A stretch of 64,000 nt of DNA from Oryzias latipes (taxonomy: Eukaryota; Chordata; Actinopteri; Beloniformes; Adrianichthyidae), in NCBI RefSeq assembly GCF_002234675.1, contig NC_019859.2:31412434-31476433 (forward strand), written 5' to 3'. The notes beneath the pieces are model-generated. The model was given only the letters and a program-made list of their open reading frames with translations, was not told the origin of the DNA and searched no databases. Positions within the stretch are counted from its first letter, which is position 1. Each line of letters opens with the position of its first letter. Positions 23,296 through 34,840 of this stretch are shown here, piece after piece. Position numbers and translations under genes: made by a program.

Positions 23296-23523
23296 TGTGG
23301 TATCTTGAATCTGAGAAGGTTGTGTTTCAATATTGTATTGTAATGTAGTGGCCAGCAGAGGGCAGACCTGCAAGTTTAGTTGAGTTGTGGCATTGTGTGT
23401 TGAATAAGAAGAAGTCGGGACAGACATGAGGTCAGGCTGTACAGAGAGGTTCTGTTATGCAAATTAAACTGTTGCACCCACTTTCTATGTTTGAGACCTT
23501 CTTTTTTGGATCAAGATGCAACA
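23296..23523 (+). repeat. 3' LTR of gypsy element
   Basis: 228 bp, same sequence as the 5' LTR. It is followed directly by the GTTGT target duplication. Confidence 0.95.
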
Positions 23524-23664
23524 GTTGTACTCCACCTTCAACAGTTGTTGGGTTGGAACCAGCAAACCTGTGACCCCGAAAGCGATTCAGTGGGTTCTGA
23601 ATTGGATGGTGGAAAAATGCAGTATTTTTTTTTACTAGTAAAGGTTTTAAAAAGTTGTCTAATA

Positions 23665-24552
23665 CAGTATTTTTCAACCAGTGTGCTGCGGCACACTAGT
23701 GTTCCGTGGGAGATGGTTAAGTGTGCCGTGGGAAATTTCCCCTTATTCACTGATCTAAAAACATTTTCCATCTCCAGGATATCACCTCTTTGTTCATCCA
23801 AACAGGCCCTGATAAAACACTGAGAAATTAGGAATATAAAAGATTGTAAAATAATGTTTTCTTTGTGTTTATTTAATTGTATTAAAAACATTTTGATAAG
23901 AATGACGGTACCGCGATTTAGCTGCAGCTATAACTGTTCTCTGAAAAGTCCTGCCCCTTTAACTGTCTCCACCAATCATTCTTAAAGCCTTAATCACATG
24001 TCATCAGTCTGACCAATCAGAAGTGGTTAAAGTCTTCACTTCCTTGTTCTGATTCTGCTCATAAAGTCGCTCAGTTCTAACAAAAAGACCAGCTAAAGCT
24101 CGTCTTTAGCGGTGTAGCTTTCCACCGAATCAAGTATTAGACTGTGGAAAAAGTGAACCAAACAATGAAGCTCAGAGACGCGAGTCTGTCTGCGTTCGGC
24201 GGTTGATTGCACTACATCTCCCATGATGCATTGGGTTAAAGTGACAGTGTCTCAGCGTACAGTGCGTCTTCCTTGTTCTCCTACTGATGTGGTTTCAACG
24301 CACGTTGAACGAACATACATCAAACAGTTTTTAGATCTTTTAACTTAACCTTTATTACATCTTTTAGAAAAAACAGCTGCAACTTCCAGCTTTTTCTGCC
24401 ACAATTATCACAAAAATGCATGTGAGATTGTGGAGGGGCTGTAGATCAATACAGACTATGAGTTTCTCCTTTTTTTTTAATTTTTGGATGCTGGTGTGCT
24501 GCAGGATTTTTGTCAAGGTTAAAGTGTGCCGTTGCTCAAAAAAGGTTGAACA
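23665..24552 (-). mobile_element. Non-autonomous hAT element (CAGTRTTTTTCAACC termini)
   Basis: The left end CAGTATTTTTCAACCAGTGTGC and the body match, in inverse orientation, the element at 34002-34789 (TGCTGCGGCACACTAG near one end, TGCCACAATTATCAC near the other). The right end is cut in its last bases (GGTTGAACATG), where the L1 fragment begins. No transposase frame. Confidence 0.8.
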
Positions 24553-27236
24553 TGTTTTATAAACATGGGGAAAAACCAAGTAGACTTTTAGCTCATCAAA
24601 TTAAAGTAATGGCGGTAAGAAATCAAATTGAGGAAATAATAACAAAATCGGGCACTAAAGCCTCGACCAACAAGCAATTAATACAGAATTTAAAATGTTT
24701 TACAAAGATCTGTACTCATCTGAAGTTGAAGATGCTAACCTTGTAAACAATTTTTTTGAAGATCTTTCTATTCCTTTAATTAGTCAAAAGAATAAAACAG
24801 AGATTCCAGAGAGCTCAGTTACATTGGAGGAAGTAAAACAGGCCATTAAAGACCTTCAGAGCTCCAAAGCTCCAGGACCTGATGGCTATACTGTTGAATT
24901 CTATAAACCTTTTATTGATAGGCTGGCCCCGGTGTTGTTGCAAGTATATAATGAATCTCTCTGCCTTGGTAGGCTCCCTCAAACTTTTTATCAGGCAACA
25001 ATATCTGTGATCCATAAAAAAGACAAGGATCCTACATCTGTGTCCTCATACAGACCTATAAGCCTTTTAAATGTTGATTCTAAAATTCTGGCAAAAATTT
25101 GAAGTAACAGATTAGAATCAGTGCCACCTACAATTATCCATGCCGATCAAAATGGTTTCATTAAAAATAGACAGCTATCTCATAACCTTCGTCGTCTCTT
25201 TAATATCATCTTTACAAGAGGTGAAAAGCCCACATCTGAATTACTCATCTCATTGGATGCGGAGAAGGCCTTTGATAGGGTGGAGTGGTCTTACCTCTTC
25301 TTCACCCTTGCAAAATTTGGTGTTGGAGACAGTTTCATCTCCAGGGTTAAATTATTATATGCCTTTCCAGTCGCCTCTATTCAAACAAATGGCTATAGAT
25401 CGGAGTACTTTCCACTTGCCAGGTCCACAAGACAGGGCTGCCCATTATCCATTACTTTTTCCTATTGCAATTGAGCCACTTGCAATCTCTTTACGCACTT
25501 TGGAGGACTATACAGGCATTTTAAGAGCAAAATGCGAACATAAAGTTTCACTTTATGCGGACGATCTGCTGTTATACGTCTCAAATCCTAGCATTTCTAT
25601 TCCAAGGATAATGAAAAAAACTAGAATTCTTTGGATATGTATCTGGCTATAAGATAAATATAAATAAAAGTATAATTTTTCCAATTAATGACACCCGTGT
25701 CAACATATCTGGACTTCCCCTCAAGTTTTCATACCAATTTAAATACTTGGGAGTTACAGTTACATCATCGGTAAAAGAACTTTACAACCAAAATTTCGCC
25801 AAACTAGTTGAACAAACCACCATTGACCTTGAGAGATGGTCTTTTTTTCCACTCTCTCTTGCCGGTCGTGTGGGGGTGATTAAAATGACAGTGCTGCCCA
25901 AATTTTTGTTTTTGTTTCAATCTATTCCTCTCCACCTAAGCAAATCTTTCTTCAAAAAATTAGACAAGACAATACTGGAATTCATTTGGAATAAGAAAGT
26001 CGCTAGGATTAGACGTGAGTTTCTACAAAGAGCAAAATCCTCAGGAGGGATGGGCTTACCAAATTTTCAGCTTTATTATTGGGCTTGTAACCTTAAAAAT
26101 ATTTCATTTTGGATCACAGAGAAATCTCCAAACTGGATGGAGATAGAACAGAACCATTGCACCCCTTCTTCCCCTAAGGCATTTGTTTTTGCAGACATAA
26201 CTACAATATCACTAAAATACATTAAGGATTTGGTTGTATCCCACACAGTCGGAATATGGAAACAGATTGTGCGTCATTTTGGCCTGCAAGCAAATTCATT
26301 GTCAGGTCCTATTGTTAGAAACCATTTGTTTTTTCCATCAATGAAAAATGATAATTTTGCTGACTGGTATGATCGTGGACTACGTGTCTTCAAAGATCTC
26401 TATGTTGATGGTTTGTTTCCATCATTTGAACTGTTGAAAGACAAATATAACTTGCCTAACACTCACTTTTTTAAATTTTTGCAAGTAAGAGACTTTGTTA
26501 GACTCAACTCTCCAAATTACCCACAACTCCCAGAGGAATCTGTTACCGATTCATTATTTTTGAAAGACCCTGAGATTAGAGGCGGAATATCACATTTGTA
26601 CAACAAACTGAGCCACCTCAATGGCCACAGCACTTTGCAGCACTTGAGGGAGGCCTGGCAGGAAGAGCTCGGAATAAATATTTCAGAAGAGCAATGGGAT
26701 CTAGCTTTAGGCTCCACACACACAACCTCAATCTGTGCCAGGCATGGTTTGATTCAGTTTAAGATAATACACAGGCTCCACTGGACTAGGCTCAGGCTGA
26801 GTAAGATATTCCCTGACGTTGACCCTCTGTGTATACGCTGTAGACAGGCTCCAGCATCTTTGTCACACATGTTTTGGGGTTGCTCTAAGCTGTCAAACTT
26901 TTGGTCTGATGTTTCTCTGACACTGTCAAAAATTTTAAACCAGACAGTCAAGTTGGACCCCCTCATCGGTATTCTGGGAATCACCGACCCCCAAACTTTT
27001 AAAAACAAATCTGAGCGTAGGTTAATTCATTTCACATGCTTACTTGCACAGCGAATAATACTTTTAAATTGGAAGCAAACACAGCCTCCCACACACATCC
27101 AGTGGATTAGAGACATTTTATGTTTTCTAAATTTAGAAAAAATTAGGTACACCCTACAAGGACGGGAAGAGAAATTTTTCAATGTTTGGTCCACCTTTAT
27201 TAAGGACTTATGGGGTTTGCCTAATTATATAACTAC
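24553..27236 (+). pseudogene. Decayed L1-clade LINE ORF2 (reverse transcriptase)
   Basis: A 5'-truncated, frameshifted copy. The frame changes near 24690-24700, 25450-25460 and 25610-25620, with an in-frame TGA at 25100-25102. Recognisable blocks: SSKAPGPDGYTVEFYK, SYRPISLLNVDSKILAKI, the SLDAEKAFDRVEW block with a catalytic Asp, a TRQGCPLS block, the YADD box (25554-25565), and a long C-terminal part with KFLFLFQSIP and HMFWGCSKLSNFW. This order is that of fish L1 ORF2. The endonuclease domain is missing. The 3' boundary is uncertain: L1-like text fades after WGLPNYITT near 27236, with no poly(A). Confidence 0.85.
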
Positions 27237-27595
27237 AGTAAAAACAGGAAGCCAGAACGAGCAGACTGCTAACAAAACTACAGTCTACTTTGTATCTCAG
27301 CCTTTTGTAGCGAAGACAGAGCACTCAACAGAGGTACAACCCTGTAAGAGCGGACGAGCTGTGAAACCAAACCCAAGTGCAAACATGAACACTTGCTTGC
27401 ACTTATTTCACAGGGTGACAGAAGCTACATAGAAGACGCTGCACAAAGAGAAGAGGATTTCAGAACCAGTCAGACCCTGACTGTTTTGATTCTCAAAATT
27501 AACTTTAGAATCAGCCATCATGTAACCGTTCAGGGACAGGACCAAGTAATGGTGACTGCGATCATGCAGGTCAGTAGCTGTGATGTTCATGTCGA
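27237..27595. other. Sequence between L1 relic and retroposon, unassigned
   Basis: The open frame of the L1 continues to 27432 but without recognisable L1 text. No host gene is supported. Confidence 0.35.
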
Positions 27596-27775
27596 TCCTG
27601 TAATGAAGAGGGTTTTGCGATGGACTGATGAACGGTCCAGGGTGTACCCTGCCTTCAGCCTTCAGCAGCTGTGTAGGCTCCAGCAACCTTGTGACATCCA
27701 ACAGGAATATAATGAGTATGATGTATGCATGGATGGATGGATGCATGGACAGATGGATGGATGGATGATAAAGTC
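27596..27775 (+). mobile_element. Fish retroposon 3' tail with (ATGG)n
   Basis: GCGATGGACTGATGAACGGT, TCCAGGGTGTACCCTGCC and GGCTCCAGCAACCTTGTGAC, followed by a GGATGGATGG tail. This is a widespread fish retroposon 3' end. Confidence 0.65.
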
Positions 27776-28629
27776 TGGGCTAATGCAAAAAGAATCCTGC
27801 AGGAGACACACCCAGTCCAATCGTAACTACTAGACATAGACCACTAACCTACTGCGGAGGGGCTCTGCTCAGGCCCAAATGAACATTTGAACCTTAACTT
27901 AGGATGTTTTATGGTTAAGGTGTGGCTAAAGGTTCTGCTGTGGCTCATTTCAGACACCTGGTCTCTTTTGAACATCTACAACAGGGGATTTACCTGTGTT
28001 TAGTTTGCTTCTGTTGAGGCATACAAACATAAAAACGTCAACAGACTTCCGCTCCACATTGCCAAGCTCTCACAAAGTTGCTAAAGCTTTAGCTTTCTCT
28101 GTAAACAGGGCTGTCATATTCTGCAATTGTTTTGGAAAATGAATTTCCTTCTAAAAAGAAAATAAATTGTCAACACGTTTTGTGTTTCCAGAAAGGAAAC
28201 AGACTACTGTTTCTATACTATTTATGTTTTTTGTAATCTGTTATATAATCTTTTTTTCTCATGTAGCACAGGTTCTTGGCCAGAGGAAAAATACAATGTT
28301 CCCTGTAAAACCCAGGTAAACAATGAGATGAGATGACAGTGATGCTCCTCTTTGCTGTGTGTTGTCATTGTTATTTAATTGTAATGTAACCCTCGTGTTT
28401 TTTTTTACTGAAAGTGAATTAATTTAATATTTTCAATATAAATTTTTATTGTTTTTTAATTATGTTGATGTACGTTTTTTATAAGCACATTGTATTCTAC
28501 AGCATGTTTTGCTGTACAAATGGATTGATTGATTGATTGATGTGTGAACTTAATGGGACTAAACAAAACTATGTGACACAGCTGACTCATTTTGTTGCTT
28601 TCCCTTTTTTTTACAAGGATCTGTAAATT
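27776..28629. other. Intergenic, no gene seen
   Basis: Only a short (GATT)5 run near 28524 and AT-rich sequence. Confidence 0.45.
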
Positions 28630-28641
28630 TTCTTGCACCAG

Positions 28642-28676
<35 letters not shown>

Positions 28677-30636
28677 TTGTTCTGTCCAACAGCTGAGCAA
28701 ACAGATTAGAGCTGAAGGCTTTTTGTGTTGGACAGGTTTTACTATCACAAAAAGAGGTTATATAGCTTCAAGAAACTAGAGTGTAGATTTGTATAAACCC
28801 CTTTTTGTCGTATTATTTTTTATTTATTTGTTACATTTAGTGTGTGTGGGGAGGGAGAGGGGAAGAATGTGAGGGGAGGGTGGAAGAGAGTAAAAGGAAG
28901 AAAGGTGAAAAGGTGGGGGATACAAGCACTGATTTGACTAAGTTATTAATTTAAGCTGTAACAATTATACCAGATCTGCTGGAAAGACGAATGTTACATC
29001 AAAGGTGAAAATCTGACACTAAGATGAGCGAGAAAAAAAAACTGTCCATCAATACACTGTAGGTAAGGAGGAGGGATGAAGCAGACAGGGAGCAGTGTGG
29101 AGTGTGCACGTGCACGTGGGGGTGGAGATACATGCATGCTGCCGACGTGAACCGTGTGTTCATAAAGGGAGCCAGATCCTACCCAGCCAGACCAGCCAGA
29201 CCAGGAGAGGGGAGGAGAGCCCCCCAGGCCAGAAGCCCCCCCAGCATCCGGACCCAGGCAGCCCGGGAGGGGAGGAGGAGGGGACCGCCCACCCCACCAG
29301 CCAGGCACAGAGAGGGCCCCCCTACAGGGGCCCCCCCAATGCCCAGAGGCACAAGCGAACCCAGTGTCCGGCCCCCAGGCCACAAGACAGGAGCGCTTAG
29401 CCGTACCAGGCGGCAGCCATGGGGGCCACCGGGCGCCGGACACCGAGACAAAGGCCAGGGACGAAGCCAGGGCCCCCGGAACCCAAGAGCCGGCCACCAC
29501 CCGACCGGCGCCCCGTCCCCGCAAGCCAGCCCAGGCCCGCGACCTTAGCAACCCAGGGATCGCCACGCACCCACAGCCACAGCCACCCCCCTAAAACCCT
29601 ACGCACTACCACCCCCCCCGCCATAATATCTGACCCCCCCTCCCCAACCCTCTCAGTGCCCTCCCCTCTCTGTGATGGGGAGGGAAAGCCCCAGAGGGTC
29701 CCAGCGAGCCAGCCCCCAGGTCGGTCCTACCCATGCACTCACACACACATACTCACAATCATCTGGTTACCCTCCCTACCCCCGCCGCCAAGCAGCAACC
29801 CCCCCCCCAGCCGGCCGACCCCCAGCGCCGCATGCCCGACCCCTCCCGCAGCCGACAGGACACCCATAAGCCCGGCCGCCCTGAGAGGACCAGGCGTGTG
29901 AAGACCGGCCGCCCCCCCCCGACCCCACCCATGTATGGAGGTGTGGGAGTGCTGTGTGTGTGCTGCAGGTAAAATAGGAGGTCACCAGTGTGGGGGGATC
30001 CACCGCTGCCAAGCCGCAAAGCCCCCCACTCCGGAGTCCCTCTGTGAGTGGTGTGTATTTGCTGTGTGTGTGCTGCTAGCATGCAGTGTGTGTGTCTACA
30101 GAGGAAGTTAAAATTGTGGGGGGGCCAGCGAAAGGTGAGCACGGATGTTTCACCGTGCCCCCCTCCACCAGACCCTCTCCACAAGGCCCTAGATGAATCA
30201 GAGTGTCTAATATGCAAGTAAAAAGCGGGGAGGAGGGCGGGTGCCAACGAGAACCCAGAGAGGGGCATCCCCAGTGAGCCCCGCCAGCATACCCCTCCCA
30301 TCCAGATCCCGGGGCCCTATGTGCCTGTGTGCAATATTTGTTTGGGTGAGAGCGGGGAGGAGCGGGCGGATGGGCACAACCGGGGGAGAAGGCTCCCCCG
30401 AGCGACCGGCCCCCCAGCCGGCCGCGGTAGGCGCCCCCCCTCCCAGAGCGGCCGGGCAGCCAGAAACGCCAAGCCAGCCGCAGTCGGAGGCCAGAGCCTC
30501 GCGGCGCCGAGAGACAGCCAGCAAGGAAGGGTCCCGGTGCCAGAACGGGGGGGCAGGGGGTCCAGCCCCACCATTCATACCCTGGCCCCCCTAAGGACTA
30601 GCACACTGCCCCCCCAGGCCCCCCCCCCAAAAAAAT

Positions 30637-30694
30637 AAATAAGTAATAATAATAATAATAATAATAATACTAATAATACTAATAATACTAATAC

Positions 30695-30738
<44 letters not shown>

Positions 30739-30744
30739 TAATTA

Positions 30745-30780
<36 letters not shown>

Positions 30781-30781
30781 A
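30637..30781. repeat. (AAT)n microsatellite inside L1 3' UTR
   Basis: About 145 bp of AAT repeats with interspersed ACT variants, lying between two GC-rich blocks. Confidence 0.95.
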
Positions 30782-31197
30782 ATAAACCCACCCAAGTGAA
30801 CCCATTAACCCCTGCTGTGACTGCGGGGCCGACCCCCGGGGGGCCAGGCCACGCGCCAACTACCGGCCACGGGCGAAACACCGGCCACGGGCAGACGACC
30901 CCAGGCCCCAGAGCCCCAAGCCCCCCCCCAGCCCCCGCCACGGCGACCAGCCACCCAGCACGGCACCCGGCCGCCGTTCCCGGTCAGCCGCACTGCCTAC
31001 CCTGCGCCCAGCAGGCACCCGCCCAGGAACCCCTGCCAAGTTGCCGGCAGAGTGTGCGCCCCCACCACCACCCCACCCAGGCAACCAGAGCCCCGAACCG
31101 GGAGAACGACAGGCCCGGCAGAGCCCACCCCCCCAAACCCACCCCGGCCCACCCAACCAGCCAGGACCCGGCTCAACCTATCACCATCCCACCCCCA

Positions 31198-31548
31198 CTA
31201 GGTGATGTGACTAACCAGCTGGAGCCAGGGAGAGTCTGAAGCCGACAGGTTTTTTGTGGAGGACATTATCTCTGAACTAATATGCTCTGACATGAGGTTT
31301 CTGTAGTGGTTGATGCTAAGATTATTTTTAGATTTCCAGTTTAGGAGGATAGTTTTCTTTGCTATACATACAGCGGTGAGAACCATATAAGCCTTGTTAG
31401 ATTCCATGTTGATGTTATTCAGGTCACCTAATAAGCAGAATTTGGGGCAAGCAGGAATCTTATGATTAAACCAGATTGATAAATCCTCACAAACCTTACG
31501 CCAGAATGATTGGACAGGTGGACAGACCCACAGGGCATGCAAATAGAA
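31198..31548 (-). pseudogene. C-terminal fragment of L1 ORF2
   Basis: About 116 codons reading LHALWVCPPVQSFWRKVCED and later KKTILLNWKSK, then a stop. These are the terminal Cys-containing and LNWK motifs of fish L1 ORF2. It is cut exactly at the target duplication, so the insertion was 5'-truncated at integration. Confidence 0.85.
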
Positions 31549-31564
31549 TTCTTGCACCAGTCTT

Positions 31565-32554
31565 CACACAGAAAGGCATAAGTGAAGTGCATTGTGGGAG
31601 ACACCATTAGTGCAGAACAAACATGTAAAGGGGCAGAAGCTACCTCAACAGGGACTTCATCGCCTTCAGGTCATACTAGTAACTTATTAAGCGTTAAACA
31701 GTTAGGTTTTTAATTCAAGCTTTTTAATTCAAATTTTCCTTCCTAAACCAGATGAAACTTTGGATTTTTTTTTATAAAGATACAATTTTCAGATTATGAT
31801 TGAATTTGATCAAGTTTGACAGTAAGTGTTATTATTTCTTGTTTTGACAGAAATACCCATCATTTGCACAAAGGGGCTTTCTTTCTGCTGTATTTGGCTG
31901 TCTATGCGGCTGTTCACGGAGGCGGAGGTTCCAATTACCAGCATTACCAGCATCATATTTTTGTGCTCAGCCTATTTCTCATTGTCTTTCCCATCAGTTA
32001 GGGGGTGGGAGGTGTGCAAGGAGTGGGGGGCTAGGTACGGGGAGGGGGGCCCTATTTATTTTTTTATTTTTATTTATTTCTTTGATTTTGTTCCACCCAC
32101 AAAAAGCCTTTCCATGCTTTTTGGAACGAGGTTCTGATGAGAAAAATGTTGTTAACAAATGATGTGACCAAAAAGGTGAAAGACCTTCACTAAACTCTTG
32201 AAGCATGAAACAAGATCATAGCATGATCAGCATGAACCCGTGCTTTAGTCAGTGAAAAATATGACACCTGCCAGAAAGCTCATTAAATGCAAATGGTATA
32301 AACAATGCACTGCAGCTAAAGTGTATTCCAGAAAGCGTGTTTAAACTACCCTGACTTTAACCCTGAAAGTTATGTAATGTATTTACAAGAATCCTACTTT
32401 GTCACCTAAACTATTGACTCTTTAACTTTTTGCAGTTACATGGAACATTGTGAAACTTAGTGGGTGTATTTAATGGGTCTCCACTATTTTGTGATGTTAT
32501 AGATGTGAATGTATGATCTTGAGGTTTAGAATACAAAAATAATTAATTGACTAG
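31565..32554. other. Intergenic, no gene seen
   Basis: AT-rich with a T-rich run at 32050-32090. No supported exon or repeat. Confidence 0.45.
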
Positions 32555-33373
32555 TCAATAGAGTTTGCATGCGTCCGTTTTCTCAACGTTTTTCCAATCT
32601 TCTACTGTCCAGTTCTGGTGAGTCTGTTTGAATTGTAGCCTCAGTTTCCTGTTCTTAGCTGACAGGAATGACAGTGTGGTCTTCTGCTGCTGTAGCCCAT
32701 CTGCATCAAGGTTGGATGTGTTTTGTTTGTTTAGAGATGATCTTTTGCAGAACTCAAGTGTAACCAGTGGTTCTTTGAGTTCCTGTTGTCTTTCAATGAG
32801 CTGGAACCGGTCTGTCCATTCTCCTTTGACCTCTGGCATCAACAAGGCATTTCCGCCCACAGAACTGCCGCTCACTAGATATTTTCTCTAGAGATGGTTG
32901 TGGGTGAAAATCCCAGTAGTTTCTGAAAATAGTTTCTGAAATCCTCAGACCAGCCCGTCTGGCACCAACAACCATGCCACGTTCAGAGTCACTTCAATCA
33001 CCTTTCTTCCTCATTCCGATGCTCGCTTTGAACTGCAGCAGACCGTCTTGACCATGTCTACCTAAATGCATTGACTTGCTGACATTTCATTGGCTCATTA
33101 GAAATTTGCGTTAAGGGTTAGTTGGACAGGTGTGCCTTATCCCTTGTGCTATCTTAGATGACCCCACCCTTACATTGACGTGTGTTTCCTACCATGACAA
33201 AGGTGGATAAAGGTGGAAAGATTTCATGTAATCCATGGACACCAGTGAAGATCACAAATTATTGAAGAAAAAAGGTTCAGCGCACTGTCTAGTGGGTCTA
33301 GATGACCCAACTCCCAATTGTAAAGTTCCTAGGATAGCACAAGGGTTACAAAGTGGCTGGTGAGTGTATAATT
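32555..33373 (-). pseudogene. Tc1-like transposon relic with transposase fragments
   Basis: Antisense. Two frames of a Tc1-like transposase: one (32793-32975) begins MVVGARRAGLRISET and reaches SSERQFCGRKCLVDARGQRR; the second (32555-32875) has LLSAKNRKLRLQF and THQNWTVEDWKNV. A frameshift and internal loss separate them, and the catalytic DDE C-terminal half is absent. The outer end is AAGTGGCTGGTGAGTGTATA (33354-33373), the recalled terminus of this fish Tc1 family. A 207-bp MITE interrupts the 5' untranslated part. Confidence 0.85.
33140..33346 (+). repeat. 207-bp TIR/TA MITE, copy 6, in Tc1 relic
   Basis: Full-length; TA flanks on both sides (CCTTA|TCCC ... GGGT|TACAAAG). Removing it and one TA rejoins the Tc1 5' end without gain or loss of bases relative to the recalled family sequence. 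Confidence 0.93.
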
Positions 33374-33840
33374 TCTTTCAAAAATTGTGAGAAAACCTGT
33401 AGTACCACAAGGGTACACAGCCCTTCAGTGACACAGTGACATATCTGTTTGATAGGGACACTAAGATAAAAAGGGAAAAGAAAAGAGAAATATACTTTTT
33501 ATTACAGGACCAGAAAACTGCACACATTTACAACCCTGATTTTAATGAAACAACCCAAGAACAAACCTATACTGAAAATGTGAAGCAGCAAAATGCTTCT
33601 TTGTGCTTTGATCTTTGGCCTTTAGCAAAGTAAAATTGTCTGTAAAAACGTCACTTTTCAAGATACAGAAAGTTGTTTGTTGAAAATAATCTAAATATTT
33701 CTGTTGTCTTTACTGCTGGTTGCTTTGGGTAGAGAAGCGCTTCATATTGATTTTTCTAAAATTTAGACTTTGCTGACCTCAAGTGGTTCCTTTTTTGACG
33801 TAGCTGTGGGACACACAATATTTGGGTACCTGCTGTCTTA
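33374..33840. other. Intergenic, no gene seen
   Basis: A short frame is open at 33436-33633 but has no family resemblance. Confidence 0.4.
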
Positions 33841-34840
33841 ACCCTTGTGCTATCCTATGGGGTCAAGAAAATTGACGTATTCTCCCTACCACGACAAAGG
33901 TGGATAAAGGTGGAGAGGATTTCATGTAATCCAAGGAAACCAGTGAAGATCACAGATCATTGAATAAAAAAGGTTTAGCGCACTGTCTTGTGGGTCTAGA
34001 TCAGTGTTTTTCAACCTTTTTTGAGCCACGGCACACTTTAATCTTGACAAAAATCCTGCAGCACACCAGCATCCAAAAAAAAAAGAAGGTGAAAATCACA
34101 GTTTGTATTGATCTACAGCCCCTCTGCAATCTCACGTGCATTTTTGTGATAATTGTGGCAGAAAAAGCTGGAAGTTGCAGCTTTTTTTCTAAAAGATGTA
34201 ATAAAAGTTAAGTTAAAAGATTTAAAAACTGTTTGATGTGTGTTCGTTGTGGCTTCAAGACGTTTAACAAGGAAGACTCATTGTGCGCGGAGACGCTGTC
34301 ACTTTAACCCAATGCATAATGGGAGATGTAGTACAAACAGCCACTGAACGCAGACAGAATGGTGTCTCTGAGCTTAATGGTTTTGTTCACTTTTTCCACG
34401 GTCTGATGCCGGATTCTTTGAGCTACACCGCTAAAGACGAGATTGAGCTGGTATTTTGTTGGAACTGAGAGACTTTACGAGCAGAATCAGAACAAGGAAG
34501 TGAAGACTTTAACAACCTCTTATTGGTAAGACTGATGACATGTGATTAAGCCTCCAAGAATGATTGGTGGAGACAGTTAAAGGGGCGGGACTTTTCCGAA
34601 AAAGGCTGTAGCTGCAGCTAAATTGAGGTACGGTCATTCTTATCAAACTGTCTTAAATAGAATCAAATAAACACAAAGAATGGATGAACAAAGAGCTGAT
34701 ATCCTGGAGATGGTAAATGTTTTTAGATCAGTCAATGAATTTCCCACGGTACACTAGTGTGCTGCGGCACACTGGTTGAAAAAACACTGGTCTAGATGAC
34801 CCCACTCCCAATGTTAAAGTTCCTAGGATAGCACAAGGGT
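33841..34840 (+). repeat. 207-bp TIR/TA MITE, copy 7, split by a hAT
   Basis: The left part is 33841-34001 and the right part 34790-34840. TTAA lies outside both ends. The interruption carries an 8-bp duplication, GTCTAGAT (33994-34001 and 34790-34797). Confidence 0.93.
34002..34789 (+). mobile_element. Complete 788-bp non-autonomous hAT with TSD and TIRs
   Basis: Termini CAGTGTTTTTCAACC and GGTTGAAAAAACACTG are inverted repeats. The 8-bp target duplication is GTCTAGAT. Internal sequence matches the copy at 23665-24552. No transposase; presumably moved by an enzyme in trans. Confidence 0.93.

Larger units (their letters stand above)
18646..23523 (+). mobile_element. Ty3/gypsy LTR retrotransposon, identical LTRs, broken coding region
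   Basis: A 4.9-kb element with two 228-bp LTRs that read as identical, both TG...CA. It is flanked by a 5-bp target duplication GTTGT (18641-18645 and 23524-23528). It has a primer binding site, a polypurine tract and a gag-PR-RT-RNaseH-IN order, which is the Ty3/gypsy order. Three lesions interrupt the single long frame: TAG at 19525-19527, a frameshift near 21600-21608, and TGA at 22124-22126. All are described without repair. The copy looks recently inserted yet is unlikely to be autonomous. Confidence 0.95.
18421..23620. mobile_element. Fish retroposon split by the gypsy insertion
   Basis: The left part, 18421-18645, has GTTGCCCGGTGGTGTGGTGG and GCTTGCATGTTCTCCCTCTG. The right part, 23524-23620, has GGTTGGAACCAGCAAACC and GTGACCCCGAAAGCGATTCA. 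These are the two halves of one dispersed fish retroposon, so the gypsy element landed inside it. Confidence 0.6.
28630..31564 (-). mobile_element. 5'-truncated L1 insertion with long G-rich 3' UTR and 16-bp target duplication
   Basis: An antisense L1 copy. Poly(T) of 30 nt at 28644-28673 is its poly(A) tail. The direct repeat TTCTTGCACCAGTCTT at 28630-28645 and 31549-31564 is the target duplication. Only the C-terminal end of ORF2 is present (31198-31548). About 2.5 kb of 3' UTR follows; it is strongly G-rich on the sense strand (29190-31200) and contains an (AAT)n array. A 10-bp stem, CTGTCCAACA/TGTTGGACAG (28682-28691 with 28726-28735), lies close to the tail. Confidence 0.9.

Noticed and set aside
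30575-30941. Poly-Ile/Leu/Tyr frames
   Set aside because: Translation of the (AAT)n microsatellite.
29102-31239. Long Pro/Arg/Gly-rich open frames on both strands in the GC-rich block
   Set aside because: They arise from low stop frequency in the G-rich L1 3' UTR. No domains, and overlapping frames are equally long.
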